NCBI RefSeq assembly: GCF_029541745.1
Contig: NZ_CP089746.1
Location: forward strand, 1,674,001-1,738,000
Length of the DNA: 64,000 bases
From: Streptomyces sp. LX-29
GTDB lineage: Bacteria; Actinomycetota; Actinomycetes; Streptomycetales; Streptomycetaceae
Direction: 5' to 3'
Shown here piece by piece: positions 1-9,215 of this stretch (its first letter is position 1; each line of letters starts with the position of its first letter). The translations under genes and the position numbers were made by a program. The notes beneath the pieces are model-generated. The model was given only the letters and a program-made list of their open reading frames with translations, did not search any database and was not told the DNA's origin.

Positions 1-1
1 C

Positions 2-169
2 CCGGCAGGGGCGGGATTCCGCCTGCTCACGGGCCCGCGCGGGGAGTCACTGCCCACGCGCGACCGCGCGAGCTGCTGTCTGTTCTACACGCTGCGGCCC
101 GACGACACCTGTACGACCTGCCCCCGCACCTGCGATACAGCTCGTATCCAGCGGCTGTCGGCAAGCTGA
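2..169 (+). CDS. FhuF-like (2Fe-2S)-binding protein, C-terminal fragment
   Basis: Only the last 55 codons are in the window; the gene begins upstream. The frame ends at a TGA and contains a CC pair followed ten residues later by C-x2-C (ASCCLFYTLRPDDTCTTC). This is the C-terminal 2Fe-2S signature of FhuF-type ferric-siderophore reductases, which ligate the cluster with a CC...C-x2-C pattern. A role in reducing iron released from siderophores in the cytoplasm is inferred from family knowledge only. The gene is too short for the usual gene-calling thresholds but the cysteine pattern is distinctive. Confidence 0.7.
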   Translation, partial: PAGAGFRLLTGPRGESLPTRDRASCCLFYTLRPDDTCTTCPRTCDTARIQRLSAS

Positions 170-391
170 TCGCTCCGTTTCCACTCGATCCACTTCCGTG
201 AATAGAACGCAATTCGCTTGCAGCGGGCGGGCGTTCGAGTCGCATCACACCTATCCGCGTGTCCCCGCCGTCCATTGGCGTCTTCTTGCTCGGAAATCCC
301 TTGAGGCAGGGAAGACTCCGCCAAGATGTCGCGCGAGTAGGCCGTACCGCGGCCCAGAACACCCACACGGAAGTGAGGCAAGGGGCACCGG

Positions 392-1531
392 ATGAGACTG
401 ACCGACATATCGCTGGACTGGGCACTCCCCGTGGCCGTGGCGCTCGTCGGAGTCGTGGCGGCGGTGACGGTGCTCGCGCGCGGCCGCAACGGCAAGGGCA
501 AGGGCAAGAACGACACGGCGGTGGTGGATTCCTGGGAGCGCAGCGAGGAGCGGCGGCGGCGCAAGGAGGCCGTCTACGGCATGGCCTCGTATCTGCTGCT
601 GTTCTGCTGCGCCGCGGTCGCCGCCGCGCTCTCCTTCCACGGCCTGGTGGGCTTCGGACGGCAGAACCTCAACCTGTCCGGCGGCTGGGAGTACCTGGTC
701 CCCTTCGGCCTCGACGGCGCGGCCATGTTCTGCTCGGTGCTGGCGGTACGCGAGGCCAGCCACGGTGACGCGGCGCTCGGCTCGCGCCTGCTGGTGTGGC
801 TGTTCGCGGGCGCCGCGGCCTGGTTCAACTGGGTGCACGCCCCGCGCGGCGTGGGCCACGCCGGCGCCCCGCAGTTCTTCGCCGGCATGTCTCTCTCGGC
901 CGCCGTGCTCTTCGACCGGGCGCTGAAGCAGACCCGCCGCGCGGCGCTGCGCGAGCAGGGCCTGGTGCCCCGGCCGCTGCCGCAGATCCGCATCGTCCGC
1001 TGGCTGCGCGCCCCGCGCGAGACCTTCGGCGCCTGGTCGCTGATGCTGCTCGAGGGCGTGCGCACACTGGACGAGGCGGTCGAGGAGGTCCGTGAGGACC
1101 GTCGCCAGAAGGAGCAGCACCGGGACCGCAGGCGGGACCAGGAGAAGCTGGACCGGGCCCGGATCAAGGCGTACAACCGCCAGCACCGGGCCTGGGGGCG
1201 GCGCGGTGGGCGCCAGGTGGACGTCGCCGGGCTCTCCGCCCCTCCGGCGCAGCTCAGCTCGGACCCTGCCATAGCGGACTCAGGACGACTGCCCACACCC
1301 TCATCTCTTCCGTCCCCGCGGTCCGCGGACGACGCGCGGACTGACGCGGCCCGCCTCTCCTCCCCCCTCGACGCCCTCGGCACGACGCACACCGGGGGCG
1401 CCGCGTCCGGCAGGCTGGACAGGGATCGCCCGCGCACCGTCGACCTCACCGCCGAGGACGACACCCTCGCCATCCCGCGCCTGGACTCCCTGGAGGCCAA
1501 GCTGGCGCGGATCGAGCGGCGGTTCGGCTGA
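392..1531 (+). CDS. DUF2637-domain membrane protein
   Basis: A 379-residue protein with an N-terminal transmembrane helix (about residues 10-29), a short basic stretch (GKGKGK), then a DUF2637-like block of four hydrophobic helices between about 62 and 170 containing the W-F-N-W-x-H segment. The C-terminal 200 residues are charged and partly coiled-coil-like (EEVREDRRQKEQHRDRRRDQ), followed by a disordered tail. DUF2637 proteins are common in Streptomyces, and relatives on conjugative elements are called SpdB, but this one has no plasmid genes beside it. The ATG is preceded by a GAGGCAAGG ribosome site. Function unknown; membrane location is well supported. Confidence 0.8.
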   Translation: MRLTDISLDWALPVAVALVGVVAAVTVLARGRNGKGKGKNDTAVVDSWERSEERRRRKEAVYGMASYLLLFCCAAVAAALSFHGLVGFGRQNLNLSGGWEYLVPFGLDGAAMFCSVLAVREASHGDAALGSRLLVWLFAGAAAWFNWVHAPRGVGHAGAPQFFAGMSLSAAVLFDRALKQTRRAALREQGLVPRPLPQIRIVRWLRAPRETFGAWSLMLLEGVRTLDEAVEEVREDRRQKEQHRDRRRDQEKLDRARIKAYNRQHRAWGRRGGRQVDVAGLSAPPAQLSSDPAIADSGRLPTPSSLPSPRSADDARTDAARLSSPLDALGTTHTGGAASGRLDRDRPRTVDLTAEDDTLAIPRLDSLEAKLARIERRFG

Positions 1532-1562
1532 CCGCGGGTCGAGCGGAAGCCGGCAGCGGAGC

Positions 1563-1627
1563 CGGCGGGGGCTGAGAAACCGGACCGGGTCCGTCCCGGC
1601 GGTGCGACCCTCGGGTCAGCCCCCGCC
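1563..1627. terminator. Bidirectional terminator between convergent genes
   Basis: The segment GCGGGGGCTGA at the left edge is the exact complement of TCAGCCCCCGC at the right edge, about 40 bases apart, with a smaller GC hairpin (GGACCGGGTCC) inside. It lies between the stop of the DUF2637 gene and the stop of the convergent ATPase gene, whose TGA is part of the right arm. There is no T tract, as usual in Streptomyces. Confidence 0.45.
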
Positions 1628-2224
1628 CTCCGGCCCTTCTTCGTCCTCCAGCTCGAACCACACCGACTTGCCGACGCCGTGCGCGCACACGCCCCACGCG
1701 TCGGCGAGGGTGTTGACCAGCAGCAGCCCCCGCCCCGAGGTGCCCGTCGCGTCCGCGAAGCCGTCGGAACGCGCCCGCAGCGCCGCGCGCCGGGGAACGA
1801 AGTCCCTGACCTCGACGCGTAATCGCCCCGCGGACACCGCCGGCCGCTCGGGCGGGCCCCTGTGCGCACTCGCCCCCGGCGCCCCGCGGGGGCCCTCGCC
1901 CGGATCGCCGTCGAAGCTGGCCTTGACCACGGCGCCGCGGTCGGTGTGCACCAGCGCGTTGGTCACCAGCTCGCTGAGCAGCAGCTCGGCCACGTCGGCC
2001 CGGCCGGGTCCGCCCCAGTGCCGCAGCAGATCCCGTAGCTCCCGGCGGACGTCCGCCACCCCACCGAGATCCGCGTGGCCTAATCGTCTGTTCAGGCTCC
2101 GCCCCCGCTCACATCGGCCGTCCGGATCGCACTGTCCTCGAACGTGCACACGGGATGCATGCCCCGCGAGTCCCACCCCGGAACATCGCGTCCCCGTGAC
2201 GGTCGTTTCGCCCGTGGCGCTCAT
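1616..2224 (-). CDS. ATP-binding protein of the anti-sigma factor (RsbW/SpoIIAB) type
   Basis: A 202-residue soluble protein with the HATPase_c_2 fold. The N box is ELVTNALVH (about 85-93), a D is present in the G1 position (VRDFV, about 139-143) and the G2 box is TSGRGLLLV (about 162-170). Such single-domain ATPases in Streptomyces bind anti-sigma antagonists and phosphorylate them or sequester sigma factors; no partner gene is adjacent, so the target is unknown. An acidic tail ends the protein. The start is an ATG with GGTGAG six bases upstream. It converges on the DUF2637 gene. Confidence 0.82.
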   Translation of the reverse strand: MSATGETTVTGTRCSGVGLAGHASRVHVRGQCDPDGRCERGRSLNRRLGHADLGGVADVRRELRDLLRHWGGPGRADVAELLLSELVTNALVHTDRGAVVKASFDGDPGEGPRGAPGASAHRGPPERPAVSAGRLRVEVRDFVPRRAALRARSDGFADATGTSGRGLLLVNTLADAWGVCAHGVGKSVWFELEDEEGPEGGG

Positions 2225-2242
2225 CCGGCACTCACCGGGTGT

Positions 2243-3985
2243 TCACGGGCGCGGCACGTTACGCAGGTTGGAACGCGCCATCTGCACCATCTTCCCGACC
2301 CCGCCGTCCAGCACCATCTTGCTCGCCGACAGCGCGAAACCGGTCACCATCTCCGCCTTGATCTTCGGCGGGATGGAGAGCGCGTTGGGGTCGGTGACCA
2401 CGTCGACGAGGGCCGGTCCCCGGTGCTTGAACGCGGCGCGCAGCGCGCCCCGCAGCTGCTTGGGCTTCTCCACGCGCACCCCGAAGGCCCCGGCCGCGGT
2501 GGCGATGGCGGCGAAGTCCGGGTTGTGGTTCTCGGTCCCGTACGAGGGCAGCCCGGCGACCAGCATCTCCAGCTCCACCATGCCCAGCGAGGAGTTGTTG
2601 AACAGCACGACCTTCACCGGCAGTTCGTACTGCACCAGGGTGAGGAAGTCCCCCATCAGCATGGTGAACCCGCCGTCCCCCGACATCGAGACGACCTGGC
2701 GGCGCCGGTCGAGGAACTGCGCGCCGATCGCCTGCGGCAGGGCGTTGGCCATCGATCCATGGGTGAACGAGCCGATCACCCGGCGCCGGCCGTTGGGCGT
2801 GAGGTAGCGCGCCGCCCAGACGTTGCACATCCCGGTGTCCACGGTGAAGACCGCGTCGGCGTCGGCCTCCTCGTCCAGCACCGAGGCCACGTACTCCGGG
2901 TGGATCGGCACATGGTGCTCCACCTTGCGGGTGTAGGCGCGGACCACCCCCTCCAGCGCCTCGGCGTGCTTCTTCAGCATCCGGTCGAGGAACGCGCGGC
3001 TCTTCTTGGGCCGCACCTTGGGGGTCAGACAGTGCAGCGTCTCGCGCACGTCGCCCCACACCGCCAGGTCCAGCTTGGAGCGCCGGCCGAGGTGCTCGGG
3101 CCGCACGTCCACCTGCACCGTCCGCACGTCGTCCGGGAGGAAGGCGCCGTACGGGAAGTCGGTACCGAGCAGGATCAGCAGGTCGCACTCGTGGGTGGCG
3201 TCGTACGCCGCGCCGTAGCCGAGCAGCCCGCTCATGCCGACGTCGTACGGGTTGTCGTACTGGATGTGCTCCTTGCCCCGCAGCGCGTGCCCGACCGGGG
3301 CCTTCACCCGCTCGGCGAAGGCCATCACCTCGCGGTGGGCGCCGGCGGTGCCGCTGCCGCAGAACAGCGTCACCCGCCCGGCCTCGTCGACCATGCGCGC
3401 GAGCTCGTCGATCTCCGCGTCCCCGGGCCGCACGGTGGGCCGGGAGGTGACCAGGGCGTGCTCCTCGGCGCGCTCCGGCGCCGGACGGTCGGCGACGTCG
3501 CCGGGCAGCGCCACGACGCTGACCCCGCCGCGCCCGACCGCGTGCTGGATCGCCGTCTGGAGCACCCGCGGCATCTGCTGCGGGCTGGAGATCAGTTCGC
3601 AGTAGTGGCTGCACTCGCGGAACAGCTGGTCGGGGTGGGTCTCCTGGAAGTAGCCGGTGCCGATCTCGCTGCTGGGGATGTGCGAGGCGAGGGCGAGCAC
3701 CGGGGCCATGGAGCGGTGGGCGTCGTACAGGCCGTTGATGAGGTGCAGGTTGCCGGGCCCGCAGGAACCGGCGCAGGCGGCCAGCCGGGCGGTCAACTGG
3801 GCCTCGGCGCCGGCGGCGAACGCCGCGACCTCCTCGTGACGCACCTGGATCCAGTCGATCGACCTGTTGCGACGGACGGCGTCCACCACGGGGTTGAGGC
3901 TGTCGCCCACGACCCCGTACAGCCGTCGCACGCCGGCGCGCGCCAAGACGTCCACGAACTGTTCCGCCACGTTCTGCTTGGCCAT
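2243..3985 (-). CDS. poxB: Pyruvate oxidase/dehydrogenase (quinone), thiamine-diphosphate enzyme
   Basis: A 580-residue member of the acetohydroxyacid synthase/pyruvate oxidase family. It has the N-terminal Pyr domain with the activating glutamate (VRHEEVAAFAA near residue 50), a central FAD/nucleotide domain, and the C-terminal PP domain with the thiamine-diphosphate/Mg motif GDGGF...NN near residue 435. Sequence details (YGVVGDSLNPVVDAVRR, CGPGNLHLINGLYDAHRS) match bacterial PoxB, which decarboxylates pyruvate to acetate and passes electrons to quinone at the membrane. The ATG at 3985 is preferred over an in-frame ATG 33 bases earlier because GGAAGGAG sits eight bases ahead of it. Confidence 0.9.
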   Translation of the reverse strand: MAKQNVAEQFVDVLARAGVRRLYGVVGDSLNPVVDAVRRNRSIDWIQVRHEEVAAFAAGAEAQLTARLAACAGSCGPGNLHLINGLYDAHRSMAPVLALASHIPSSEIGTGYFQETHPDQLFRECSHYCELISSPQQMPRVLQTAIQHAVGRGGVSVVALPGDVADRPAPERAEEHALVTSRPTVRPGDAEIDELARMVDEAGRVTLFCGSGTAGAHREVMAFAERVKAPVGHALRGKEHIQYDNPYDVGMSGLLGYGAAYDATHECDLLILLGTDFPYGAFLPDDVRTVQVDVRPEHLGRRSKLDLAVWGDVRETLHCLTPKVRPKKSRAFLDRMLKKHAEALEGVVRAYTRKVEHHVPIHPEYVASVLDEEADADAVFTVDTGMCNVWAARYLTPNGRRRVIGSFTHGSMANALPQAIGAQFLDRRRQVVSMSGDGGFTMLMGDFLTLVQYELPVKVVLFNNSSLGMVELEMLVAGLPSYGTENHNPDFAAIATAAGAFGVRVEKPKQLRGALRAAFKHRGPALVDVVTDPNALSIPPKIKAEMVTGFALSASKMVLDGGVGKMVQMARSNLRNVPRP

Positions 3986-4086
3986 CGTCCGGGCTCCTTC
4001 CGGCTTCGGGTGCGCCACCCGTCGGGGTTGGATCGGATACCCGGCGTCGAGTGCGGTACTCGTCCATCAACCCACGGACCGGTCGG

Positions 4087-7083
4087 TCACGCCTCCCAGA
4101 CGGCCGCCGCCGTACGGTCGTCGGCGTATCCCTTCACCCGCACCTGGGCGTCGGCGAGGAACGCGGCGAGCCCCGGGGGCTCACCCGCCGCCCAGCTCCT
4201 CGCCAGCCGTTCGGCCAGCGCGGGCTCCCCCCGCAGCGGATCGGCCAGCCCCGCGCTGCACAGCAGCAGGGTGTCACCCGGACGGGCCAAGGCCGCGTGG
4301 AAGCGGAACGGGGCGATGCGGGCGCCCGGCTCGGCACCCGGCTCGCGACCGCCCGTCGCGGGCGCGACCGGTTCCCAGACCGGACCTGCGGCCGGCGCGG
4401 ACCGCGCGGACGGCTCCGGGCCGCCGGGTGGTGGCCCCGGTGTGCCCGGTGGGCCTGGTGGGCCTGGCGCGGCCGGTGGGGCGGCGCCGAAGACGGCGGC
4501 CCTGCGCGGATCGGGCGGCCACTCCGGGCCGGGCAGCCCGGGCACTCCCTCGGACGGGCGGTAGCCCTCGGGCGGCGCGGCGCCGCGGGCGGCGACCGGG
4601 GGCGCGGCCCCGGGCGGGGCCGGCGGCGCGTACGGGGGCGGCGGGGCCGGGGGGCGCGGTGGGTGCGGGGCGGCGGCCACGTCGAGATCGCGCCATACCC
4701 CGTCGCGCAGCAGGAACAGGCCGCCGTCGCCGACGCCGAAGTAGACGCGGGTGCGGCAGCCGGGGTCGGCGGGCAGCAACAGACAGCGCAGCGAGGCGGT
4801 GTACTCCCCCGGGTCCACACCGAGTTCACCCGCGCGGGCGCGCAGTTGGCCCAGGCTACGGTCGGTGAGACGGTGCAGTCCGGCCTTGAGCGCGGCGCGG
4901 CGCCCGGAGCGCACGTCCTCCGCGAGCCGCGCGTGGCTGCGGCCGACCGCCCTGCCGATACAGGCGCACATGTCCCGCGCCGCGCGATGCGCCCCCGCGG
5001 CCGCCCGCACCCCGCTCGCCACGGCGACCAGCACCAGGGCCCGCTCCCCGGCCCCGAACCGCGCGGTGAGCAGCGCGTCCCGACGCGGCTCACCGCGGTA
5101 CCGCGCGGAGTCGCCGCGTAACGACACCGCGCGCAAGGTCAGCGAACCGTAACTCGCCCCGTCCAGCACGGTGTCCGGCACCAGATCGTCCAGGTCCGCC
5201 GGGTTCGCGAGCGGCAGGGCGGTGGGCTCCGGATCGTACGTCGGCGGACCGTCCCCGACGTATTCCGCCCGCGCGGGAACGCGGTCAGCCCCGGCCGGCG
5301 AAGAGAGAGACGGAGTCGGAGACGGAGACGAGGGCGACGGCGCGGACGGGACCGACGGCCCGACGGGAGGGCCGGCCGGGGGTGGGGTGGTGGGCACGGT
5401 CGGGGGTGGCGGCGCACCGAGCGGCCCTCCGCCCGGGCTCGCCCCCTTCGCCGGAACCGTGGGAAGGGCCGCCGCTCCGGGGCCGGTTGCTCCGGCCATG
5501 CCGTCTCCCGAGGCCCGCGGACGCGGAAGTCGGGCCGGGGCCGAGGGTCGGGTTGCGGCGTCCGACGCGGGGGAGCCCGGCGCGCCGGGAGACGGTGTGC
5601 CGGGGGACGGTGTGCCGGGGGACGGTGTGCCGGGGTGCGGCCCGGCAGGCCCCGGCGCCGCGGGGCCGCGCCGCGAGAAGCCCGCCGAAGGCGGGACGGG
5701 CGGGACGGCCTGCCCCGGTCCGGTTGATGGCGAGGGGGGCGGGACGGGCTGCCCCGGTCCCGTTGGTGGCGGGACGGGCGGGACGGCCTGCCCCGGTCCC
5801 GTTGGTGACGAGGCGGGTGCGGCGGCGGGCTGCCCCGGCCCGGTTGATGACGAGGCGGGCGGGACGGCCTGCCCCGGCCCGGTTGGTGGCGGGGCAGGTG
5901 GGACGGCCTGCCCCGGCCCCGTTGATGACGAGGCGGGCGGGACAGCCTGCCCCGGTCCCGTTGACGGCGAGGCGGGTGCGGCGGCGGCCTGCTCCGGTCC
6001 CATTGGTGGCGAGGCGCTGGGTCCTGAGCCGGCCGCGCCCGGACCCGCCACGCCTGGCCGCGCGGTGCCCGGGGCGGCCATACCTGGTCGCGCGGCGTCC
6101 GGGGACGCGGTGCCGGGGACTGCCGCCTCCGGGCCGGTGAAACCGGGCAGGGCGCCATCCGGCCGATCCGGCGGCACCGAGCGCGCCGACGCAGGGCGCA
6201 CGGGACCCGTGTTGCCCGAGGCGGAACGCGGCGGAGCGGGCTGGCCCGCGCCCGTCGGAGGCAGACCGACCCCCTCCGTACCCGGGCCTGCCGCCTCCGG
6301 GCCGGCGAAACCAGGCGGGGCGCCACCCGGCCGATCCGGCGGCACCGAGCGCGCCGACGCAGGGCGCACGGGACCGGTCGGTCCGGCGTCACCGGAGGCC
6401 GGCCGCGAGGGGGCGGCCGGGCCCGTGGCCGCCGTAGGCGCTTCCGCCCCACCCGAACCAGCCCCACCCGAACCCGCCCCACGGGGACCAGCCTCACCCG
6501 ATCCAGCCCCACGCGAACCGCCCTCACCCGAACCCGCCGCGCCCGGGTCGGCCGGGCCCGGATCGGCCGGACCTCGTGGGGCACCACCCGGCCGAGGCGG
6601 CGGGACGACGCCGGGCGGGACGGGGCGCGCCGGCGCGGAATGGGACGGTCCGGTGGGCCCGGTGGTGCCGGAGGTGGGACGCGAGGGGCCGGTGCCCTGT
6701 GGGCGGTCGCCCTGTGGGCGGTCGCCGTGGAGGCCGCTCTCGGGGAGACCGCTGCCGCGGTGGCGGCCGCCGTCCGGAAGGTCGCCGCGTCGTGAGCCGC
6801 CGCCCTGACGGCCGCCGTCCTGACGTCCGTCACCCTGACGCCCGCCGTCCGGGGGCCTCGCGCCCGGGGGGCCGGCTCCCCGCTGGTCGGTGCCCGCGGA
6901 GACGGTGGGTCGCGCGGTGACGCCGTGGGGGCTGCCGCGCGGGCCGACCGCGCGGAAGGCGGAGTAGAAGCGTTCGTCCAGTGTGTCGCCGAGCCGTGCG
7001 GGCCCCACGTCGCCCGCGTCGGTGTCGTACAACTCACGCCACCAGTCGTCCTCGTGGCCGCGCCGGTCCCCCTGCTGGGTCAT
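4087..7083 (-). CDS. Large proline/glycine-rich protein with degenerate PP2C-type domain
   Basis: A 998-residue protein. Residues 1-60 are a short folded-looking head (DDWWRELYDTDAGDVG); about 60-610 are low complexity, with GAGSGG runs and tandem copies of a unit like STGPGQAVPP (about 358-500) and three PGTPS units; about 630-998 resemble a PP2C phosphatase. Within that domain the expected metal-binding aspartates look replaced: the V-A-D-G motif reads VASG and the C-S-D-G motif reads CSAGL, although a final DDRT remains. It may therefore be a pseudophosphatase or scaffold. A further Pro-rich insertion splits the domain. The repeats are also visible as DNA repeats. The start is an ATG divergent from the regulator at 7211. 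Confidence 0.7.
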   Translation of the reverse strand: MTQQGDRRGHEDDWWRELYDTDAGDVGPARLGDTLDERFYSAFRAVGPRGSPHGVTARPTVSAGTDQRGAGPPGARPPDGGRQGDGRQDGGRQGGGSRRGDLPDGGRHRGSGLPESGLHGDRPQGDRPQGTGPSRPTSGTTGPTGPSHSAPARPVPPGVVPPPRPGGAPRGPADPGPADPGAAGSGEGGSRGAGSGEAGPRGAGSGGAGSGGAEAPTAATGPAAPSRPASGDAGPTGPVRPASARSVPPDRPGGAPPGFAGPEAAGPGTEGVGLPPTGAGQPAPPRSASGNTGPVRPASARSVPPDRPDGALPGFTGPEAAVPGTASPDAARPGMAAPGTARPGVAGPGAAGSGPSASPPMGPEQAAAAPASPSTGPGQAVPPASSSTGPGQAVPPAPPPTGPGQAVPPASSSTGPGQPAAAPASSPTGPGQAVPPVPPPTGPGQPVPPPSPSTGPGQAVPPVPPSAGFSRRGPAAPGPAGPHPGTPSPGTPSPGTPSPGAPGSPASDAATRPSAPARLPRPRASGDGMAGATGPGAAALPTVPAKGASPGGGPLGAPPPPTVPTTPPPAGPPVGPSVPSAPSPSSPSPTPSLSSPAGADRVPARAEYVGDGPPTYDPEPTALPLANPADLDDLVPDTVLDGASYGSLTLRAVSLRGDSARYRGEPRRDALLTARFGAGERALVLVAVASGVRAAAGAHRAARDMCACIGRAVGRSHARLAEDVRSGRRAALKAGLHRLTDRSLGQLRARAGELGVDPGEYTASLRCLLLPADPGCRTRVYFGVGDGGLFLLRDGVWRDLDVAAAPHPPRPPAPPPPYAPPAPPGAAPPVAARGAAPPEGYRPSEGVPGLPGPEWPPDPRRAAVFGAAPPAAPGPPGPPGTPGPPPGGPEPSARSAPAAGPVWEPVAPATGGREPGAEPGARIAPFRFHAALARPGDTLLLCSAGLADPLRGEPALAERLARSWAAGEPPGLAAFLADAQVRVKGYADDRTAAAVWEA
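5580..6010 (-). repeat. Coding tandem repeats in the PP2C-like gene
   Basis: Two repeat families lie here. Around 5590-5640 a 15-base unit, GGGGACGGTGTGCCG on the plus strand, occurs about three times in near-perfect form and encodes PGTPS. From about 5700 to 6010 longer imperfect units, each including a version of TGCCCCGGTCCCGTTG, encode the STGPGQAVPP-like repeat. Such repeats can change copy number by slippage or recombination, altering linker length. Confidence 0.75.
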
Positions 7084-7210
7084 AGGCTTAATTGTCCACA
7101 GAGCCGCCCATTCGGGAACAGCGCTCCGCCAGCACCACCCTCCTGCGGTACACGCCCGGCGGTGCGAGTATGTTGCGCCAAACGCGGGACATGCGGGGAG
7201 GGGATGTCAC

Positions 7211-8197
7211 GTGCTCAGTGCCATTGGTCTGGACGAGGCGCAGGAATCTGCGTATCGCGCGCTGGTCGCGCTCGGTTCTGCTGAGGTCGCCGATCTGGCG
7301 GGTCGGCTCACCCTCCCGGAGGAGGAAGCCGTACGCGCTCTGCGCCGCCTGGAGCGCCAGGGGTTGGCCGCGCGGTCGCCGGCCCGGCCGGGCCGCTGGG
7401 TCGCGGCGCCACCGGGTGTGGCGCTGGGCGCGCTGCTCAGCCGGCAGCGCCACGAGTTGGCGCGTGCGGAGCGGGCGGCGGCGCTGCTCGACAAGGAGTA
7501 CCGCGCGGAGCTCGCCGGGACGGGTGGCCCGGAAGTGCTGGAGGTGGTGTCCGGAACCGGGCCCGTCGCGCAGCGCTTCCGCCAACTCCGGCTGACGGCC
7601 GCCACGGAGGTGTGCAGCCTGGTCTCCGGGCGGGCGCCCGGGCCGCTGCCGCCCGTGACGGAGGGGGTCGCCCACCGGGCCGTCATCGAACGGGACGGCC
7701 TGGGCGACGCGATGGCGCCCGGCGGGCTGGACCGTGCCGGCGCGGCACACCGGCTGCGGGTCACCGATCGGGTGCCGACCGATCTGATGATCGCGGATCG
7801 TTCGCTCGCCCTCATTCCGCTGACCGACCGCGCCAGCGGCCCGGTGGCCCTCGTGGTGCACGCGAGCGGCCTGCTGGACGCGTTGACGGCGCTCTTCGAG
7901 GCGGTCTGGCGGGAGGCCGTGCCGCTGCCCACCCTCACCGGTGTGGCGGCCGACCCCGACGCCGCCCATCCGGACGCCACCGACCTGCGGATACTCTCGC
8001 TGCTGCTGATGGGGCTGACCGACGCCAGCACGGCCAAACAGTTGGACCTGGGACTCCGCACCGTCCAACGCCGCGTCAAGCGTCTGATGGAGCTGGTGGG
8101 TGTGGCCACCCGGCTCCAGCTCGGCTGGCACGCCTACGAACGCGGGTGGATCTCCCGCCCAGGTGAGGCCCCGAGGGAGCGCCCGGACACCGGTTGA
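7211..8197 (+). CDS. Helix-turn-helix regulator, TrmB-like N terminus and LuxR-type C terminus
   Basis: A 328-residue predicted transcription factor. The N terminus (about 5-65) is a TrmB-like winged helix (AYRALVALGSAEVADLAGRL); the middle (about 95-230) is a probable ligand or effector domain of unknown specificity; the C terminus (about 255-315) is a LuxR/GerE-type HTH (ILSLLLMGLTDASTAKQLDLGLRT). This architecture is frequent in Streptomyces and usually lacks a receiver domain. The GTG start is chosen because GGGGAGGGG lies directly upstream. It is divergent from the PP2C-like gene, and the 127-base gap could hold both promoters. Target genes unknown. Confidence 0.8.
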   Translation: MLSAIGLDEAQESAYRALVALGSAEVADLAGRLTLPEEEAVRALRRLERQGLAARSPARPGRWVAAPPGVALGALLSRQRHELARAERAAALLDKEYRAELAGTGGPEVLEVVSGTGPVAQRFRQLRLTAATEVCSLVSGRAPGPLPPVTEGVAHRAVIERDGLGDAMAPGGLDRAGAAHRLRVTDRVPTDLMIADRSLALIPLTDRASGPVALVVHASGLLDALTALFEAVWREAVPLPTLTGVAADPDAAHPDATDLRILSLLLMGLTDASTAKQLDLGLRTVQRRVKRLMELVGVATRLQLGWHAYERGWISRPGEAPRERPDTG

Positions 8198-8567
8198 CGC
8201 GCGGCGTGGCGGCCACGACGCGGCCCGTCGCGCCGCCCCTCCCCGATGAACGTCCGTTCCGCGCCAGGCGACTGACGCGGCGCCGGCTTCCCGCACCGCC
8301 CCGCCCGCGTCCGCCCGCGTCCGCCCGCGTCCGCCCGCGTCCGCTCCGACCGCCGGGGACCTGGAGACCGACGGCCGTGGACCTGGAGACCTCGGACCCG
8401 CGTACGCCCCGCACCGGGGTCCGGAGTCCGCCGCGCCCCCACCACCCGAGCAACGATCGCCAGCGGCACACCGCAGGCCGCGCCCCGCGACCGCGACCGC
8501 CACCGCGCGGACCCCATCGCCACCACGTCCCCGCGCGGGCACCGGCGGCTTCCGGCAGGCTTGGGCC
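8198..8567. repeat. Intergenic stretch with 10-bp tandem repeat (CGTCCGCCCG)
   Basis: No gene is seen in this 370-base gap. From about 8304 to 8342 the unit CGTCCGCCCG is repeated about four times in tandem with little change. The rest is GC-rich sequence containing two copies of a GACCTGGAGACC motif (near 8359 and 8378). There is no convincing promoter or terminator hairpin. Confidence 0.6.
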
Positions 8568-9050
8568 ATGGGCACGTGGCAGCTGATCCTGTGCGGCCTG
8601 GTGATGCTGCTCGGCCTGATCGGAGTGGTCGTACCGGGCATCCCGGGGCCACCCATCGTGTGGGCGGCCGTCGCGTGGTGGGCGCTGACCGAGACCACCC
8701 GGCTCGCCTGGGGCGTGCTCGCGGTGGCGACCGCCGTGCTGTTGCTCAACCAGGCCGTGAAGTGGCTGCTGCCCGCCCGGCGGATGCACGGGGCGGGCAT
8801 CACCCGGCGCACCTTCCTGCTGGCCGGGGTCGCCGGGATCGTCGGGTTCTTCGTCATCCCTCTGATCGGCGCTCCGGTCGGCTTCGTCGCCGGGATCTAC
8901 GGAGCGGAGCGGCAGCGGCTGGGCGGTCACGGCGAGGCGTGGGCCTCCACCCGGACGGTGATGCGCGCGATCGGCACCAGCGTGCTGGTGGAGCTCTGCG
9001 CCTGCCTCATCGTGGTGGGGGCCTGGCTGGGCGCCGTCATCGGGGGTTAG
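8568..9050 (+). CDS. DUF456-family membrane protein
   Basis: A 160-residue integral membrane protein with about four hydrophobic segments (near 5-25, 28-46, 85-112 and 132-156). The first contains the glycine/proline pattern VVPGIPGPP typical of DUF456, and the third the family-like G-F-F-V-I-P-L-I-G-A-P-x-G block. The biochemical function of DUF456 is unknown. The ATG starts MGTWQLILCG. The gene stands alone, convergent with the oxidoreductase that follows. Confidence 0.85.
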   Translation: MGTWQLILCGLVMLLGLIGVVVPGIPGPPIVWAAVAWWALTETTRLAWGVLAVATAVLLLNQAVKWLLPARRMHGAGITRRTFLLAGVAGIVGFFVIPLIGAPVGFVAGIYGAERQRLGGHGEAWASTRTVMRAIGTSVLVELCACLIVVGAWLGAVIGG

Positions 9051-9090
9051 CGGTCGCCGCCCGCGGGCGCCTCCCCCATCCCACCGGCGG

Positions 9091-9201
9091 GCGCCGCCCC
9101 GAGCCGCTTCACGGCGCGCCGCCCCGACCGCCCCGAGCCGATTCCACGCCGCACCCGCCCCGACCGCCCCGAGCCGTTTCCACGGCGCGCCCGCCCCGAC
9201 C
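9091..9201. repeat. 36-bp imperfect tandem repeats in a convergent intergenic region
   Basis: Two adjacent 36-base units at 9119-9154 and 9155-9190 both begin CCGCCCCGACCGCCCCGAGC and continue with a TTCCACG core. A shortened copy precedes them (9091-9118) and the first 11 bases of another follow at 9191. They lie between convergent genes and have no coding potential of note. Confidence 0.7.
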
Positions 9202-9215
9202 CCGCCGAGGCCGTC

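Noticed and set aside
210..260. tRNA-like T-arm (GGGCG-TTCGAGT-CGCAT)
   Set aside because: The supposed stem pairs poorly and no acceptor, D or anticodon arms could be built around it.
392..1531. Evidence of an integrative conjugative element (SpdB-like DUF2637 protein)
   Set aside because: No replication, TraB, integrase or attachment-site features accompany it.
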